From assembly GCA_903844585.1 (NCBI GenBank), contig CAIMUD010000075.1, positions 1-5,944 of the forward strand: a DNA stretch of 5,944 nucleotides, given 5' to 3'. The translations under genes and the position numbers were made by a program. Source of the stretch: an uncultured Actinomycetes bacterium. GTDB lineage: Bacteria; Actinomycetota; Actinomycetes; Nanopelagicales; Nanopelagicaceae. Under the pieces are notes generated by a model. That model was not told the origin of the DNA, searched no databases, and saw only the letters and a list, made by a program, of their open reading frames with translations. This document shows, in pieces, positions 4,517 through 5,944 of this stretch. How positions within the stretch are numbered: position 1 is the stretch's first letter; every line of letters begins with the position of its first letter.

Positions 4517-5532
4517 GGAGAAAAGTAACCCTCTCAGATGTCGCAGCACACGCTTCAACTAGCGTGAAGACGGCTTCACGCGTTATCAACGGCGATGAAA
4601 AGGTAACGCCAGAAGTTAAGGTTCGCGTCGAACAAGCAGTTATTGCACTCGGTTATCAAGTAGATCTTCTTGCACGTTCACTTCGCAAGGGCGTAGATGA
4701 TGTTCTGGCAATTGTCGTTCCAACCATTGGCGACAAGTTCTTTGCGACGGCAATTGAAGAGATTGAAGCGGTTGCACTCGATCGGGATACTCAAATCATT
4801 ATCGCAAGTAACCACCAAGACCCAATAAAAGAGAAGCAGGTCATTCGCCAGCTCGAACAGCGCAGCGTCTCCGGAATGATTATTGTCCCTAACAGCGCTG
4901 ATTACTCATTTATGAAGTTAAGCCCGACCCCAACAGTATTTCTTGACCGTGGGCCAGATCACTTTGATGCCGATGTTGTACAGGTTGATGACGTATTTGG
5001 CGCCCAACTTGCAACAGAGCATTTGATTGCATCGGGACATAAAAACATTGCAGTAGTTAGTGATACTTTTAAAGTTAAGACTTCATGCCTTCGTGTTGAC
5101 GGTTACAAGGCAGCGCTTCGAAAGCACAAGATTACCGTCGAAGAGAAGTACGTATTTATGGGCGCGGTATCAATGGATGACGGTTCTCGTATTGCTGCCG
5201 AACTTCTTCGCAATTCGCCAGAAGTGACAGCAATTTTCTCTTCACGAAGCACCATCACAATGGGAATCCTTCGCGTGCTTCACGAGCGCAATCGCCACGA
5301 CATCGCACTTATTTCATTTGGCGACTTTGAGATGGCGCAAGTTGTTGAACCTAAGATTTCAGTCATTGATCACTCACCACGCGAACTCGGACGCCTTGCC
5401 GCTCTTCGTGTCTTTGCAAAGATTGATGGCGAAAAGTTTGAGCCAGAGACGCTGATGGGGCACCTTTCAATTATTCGCCGTGGTTCTGGCGAGATCCCAC
5501 CGAGGGAGGTGCTCAGTGTCAATGCTGGATGA
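4513..5532 (+). CDS. LacI-family transcriptional regulator
   Basis: This is a full-length, 339-residue LacI/GalR-type repressor. Residues 4-27 form the helix-turn-helix (VTLSDVAAHASTSVKTASRV, then ING). The recognition helix has Val18, Lys19 and Thr20 where LacI has Tyr17, Gln18 and Thr19, and an unusual Ala21 where most members have Val. The hinge helix (LLARSLRKG, 52-60) keeps Leu57, equivalent to the minor-groove leucine of LacI. The rest is a periplasmic-binding-protein-like effector domain, for instance DVLAIVVPTIGDKFFATAIEEIE near residue 63 and HLIASGHKNIAVVSD near 170, which should sense a sugar or sugar phosphate. The ATG at 4513 has GAGGG 6 bases upstream and overlaps the kinase stop. 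Being inside the operon preceded by the tandem CG-centred repeats, it is probably autoregulatory. Its 3' end contains the next gene's ribosome site. Confidence 0.95.
   Translation: MRRKVTLSDVAAHASTSVKTASRVINGDEKVTPEVKVRVEQAVIALGYQVDLLARSLRKGVDDVLAIVVPTIGDKFFATAIEEIEAVALDRDTQIIIASNHQDPIKEKQVIRQLEQRSVSGMIIVPNSADYSFMKLSPTPTVFLDRGPDHFDADVVQVDDVFGAQLATEHLIASGHKNIAVVSDTFKVKTSCLRVDGYKAALRKHKITVEEKYVFMGAVSMDDGSRIAAELLRNSPEVTAIFSSRSTITMGILRVLHERNRHDIALISFGDFEMAQVVEPKISVIDHSPRELGRLAALRVFAKIDGEKFEPETLMGHLSIIRRGSGEIPPREVLSVNAG
5505..5511 (+). promoter_or_regulatory. Strong Shine-Dalgarno (GGAGGTG) inside the regulator's 3' end
   Basis: GGAGGTG is a near-complete complement of the 16S rRNA 3' end. GTG 5516 begins 6 bases after its GGAGG core, the usual spacing, whereas ATG 5522 is 12 bases away. 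It is therefore the evidence for choosing GTG as the start of the FGGY kinase gene. Confidence 0.65.
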
Positions 5533-5944
5533 GTCAACGTCGGATAACTATTACATCGGAATCGATATGGGTACTTCTTATACCAAGGCCCTTGTCGTTA
5601 ATGAAGAGGGCGAACACCTAGCAATTGCTTCCTTTAAATCTAAGTGGAGTGGTGCGCGCGCTGGCGAAGCAGAAGGCGTGGCTGATGAATTCGTTGACGC
5701 GGCTCTGGCTGCAATCAAGGAGTCAATCGCCTTGGCGGAAGAAAAAGTTGGGCAACCAATTGCAATCGCAGGAATCGGAATTACAGGATTAGCTGAAAGT
5801 GGCGTCACAGTTGATCCAAGTGGCACACCAACTGTCCCAGTCCTTGCTTGGTATGACGAGCGCGGTGAAGAAGAAATGCACGCGTTGCCACAGAAGTTTA
5901 AAGATGAGTTCATTCGCAAAACTGGTTTGGTTTTCACCGCGCAA
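5516..5944 (+). CDS. FGGY-family carbohydrate kinase, N-terminal part, 3' end outside window
   Basis: The first 143 codons of an FGGY sugar kinase, an ATP-dependent enzyme phosphorylating free sugars, polyols or sugar acids in the cytoplasm. The phosphate-1 loop IGIDMGTSYTKALVVNEEG (residues 14-32) is followed by the family's GIGITGLAESGVTVDPSG (about 86-103) and PVLAWYDERGEEEM, the W-x-D-x-R substrate loop. The WYDER and GLAESG forms resemble the xylulose/gluconate kinase-like branch, but substrate cannot be fixed without the C-terminal half. The frame is open to the right edge. GTG 5516 is preferred over ATG 5522 because of its Shine-Dalgarno spacing; the ATG would shorten the protein by two residues only. 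The gene overlaps the LacI-type regulator by 17 bases, so it belongs to the same operon and is probably translationally coupled. Confidence 0.9.
   Translation, partial: MSMLDESTSDNYYIGIDMGTSYTKALVVNEEGEHLAIASFKSKWSGARAGEAEGVADEFVDAALAAIKESIALAEEKVGQPIAIAGIGITGLAESGVTVDPSGTPTVPVLAWYDERGEEEMHALPQKFKDEFIRKTGLVFTAQ

Noticed and set aside
5578..5937. 119-codon open frame on the minus strand near the right edge
   Set aside because: It is antisense to the FGGY kinase reading frame, which carries the phosphate-1 loop and the W-x-D-x-R motif; the minus-strand translation is low-complexity Ser/Ala/Pro with no domain.

Overview
The window reads like part of a compact actinobacterial chromosome. Base composition is moderate by eye, neither high nor low GC. 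Genes are tightly packed, with 1- to 17-base overlaps or very short gaps, and two genes seem to start directly on a leaderless TANNNT-type promoter. Best protein resemblances are to actinobacterial families; the YefM antitoxin closely resembles the mycobacterial type. A freshwater streamlined actinobacterium (acI / Nanopelagicales, Planktophila-like) is my best guess, but that is inference without any database search.

Layout: (1) 1-296 is the 3' end of a short-chain dehydrogenase/reductase gene, convergent with (2) a class I glutamine amidotransferase-like gene on the minus strand (308-1033). (3) An 83-base divergent intergenic region carries promoters in both directions plus a candidate YefM-type operator. 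(4) 1117-1742 is a two-gene type II toxin-antitoxin operon, yefM-yoeB, whose antitoxin carries an extra lysine/alanine-rich tail. (5) 1792-3369 is a two-gene unit: a DUF4432/aldose 1-epimerase-like protein from a likely leaderless promoter, then a small P-loop kinase with a TTG start. (6) 3370-3538 is a regulatory intergenic region holding two abutting 14-bp CG-centred operator-like repeats. (7) 3539-5944 is a sugar-catabolic operon: a PfkB kinase of the 1-phosphofructokinase type, a LacI-family regulator, and the start of an FGGY sugar kinase that runs off the window. These genes overlap by 4 and 17 bases.

How it may work together: the LacI protein probably represses its own operon through the tandem repeats at 3472-3499 and is relieved by a sugar or sugar phosphate. 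An FGGY kinase plus a 1-phosphofructokinase-type PfkB kinase would allow two successive phosphorylations of a ketose to a bisphosphate for aldolase cleavage. The mutarotase-like DUF4432 protein and the small kinase just upstream fit the same sugar-use theme, but their substrates cannot be read from sequence. The toxin-antitoxin pair appears to be a separate self-regulated module inserted between metabolic genes. I found no RNA genes, CRISPR arrays, insertion sequences or clear intrinsic terminators. No stretch longer than 300 bases lacks a gene.
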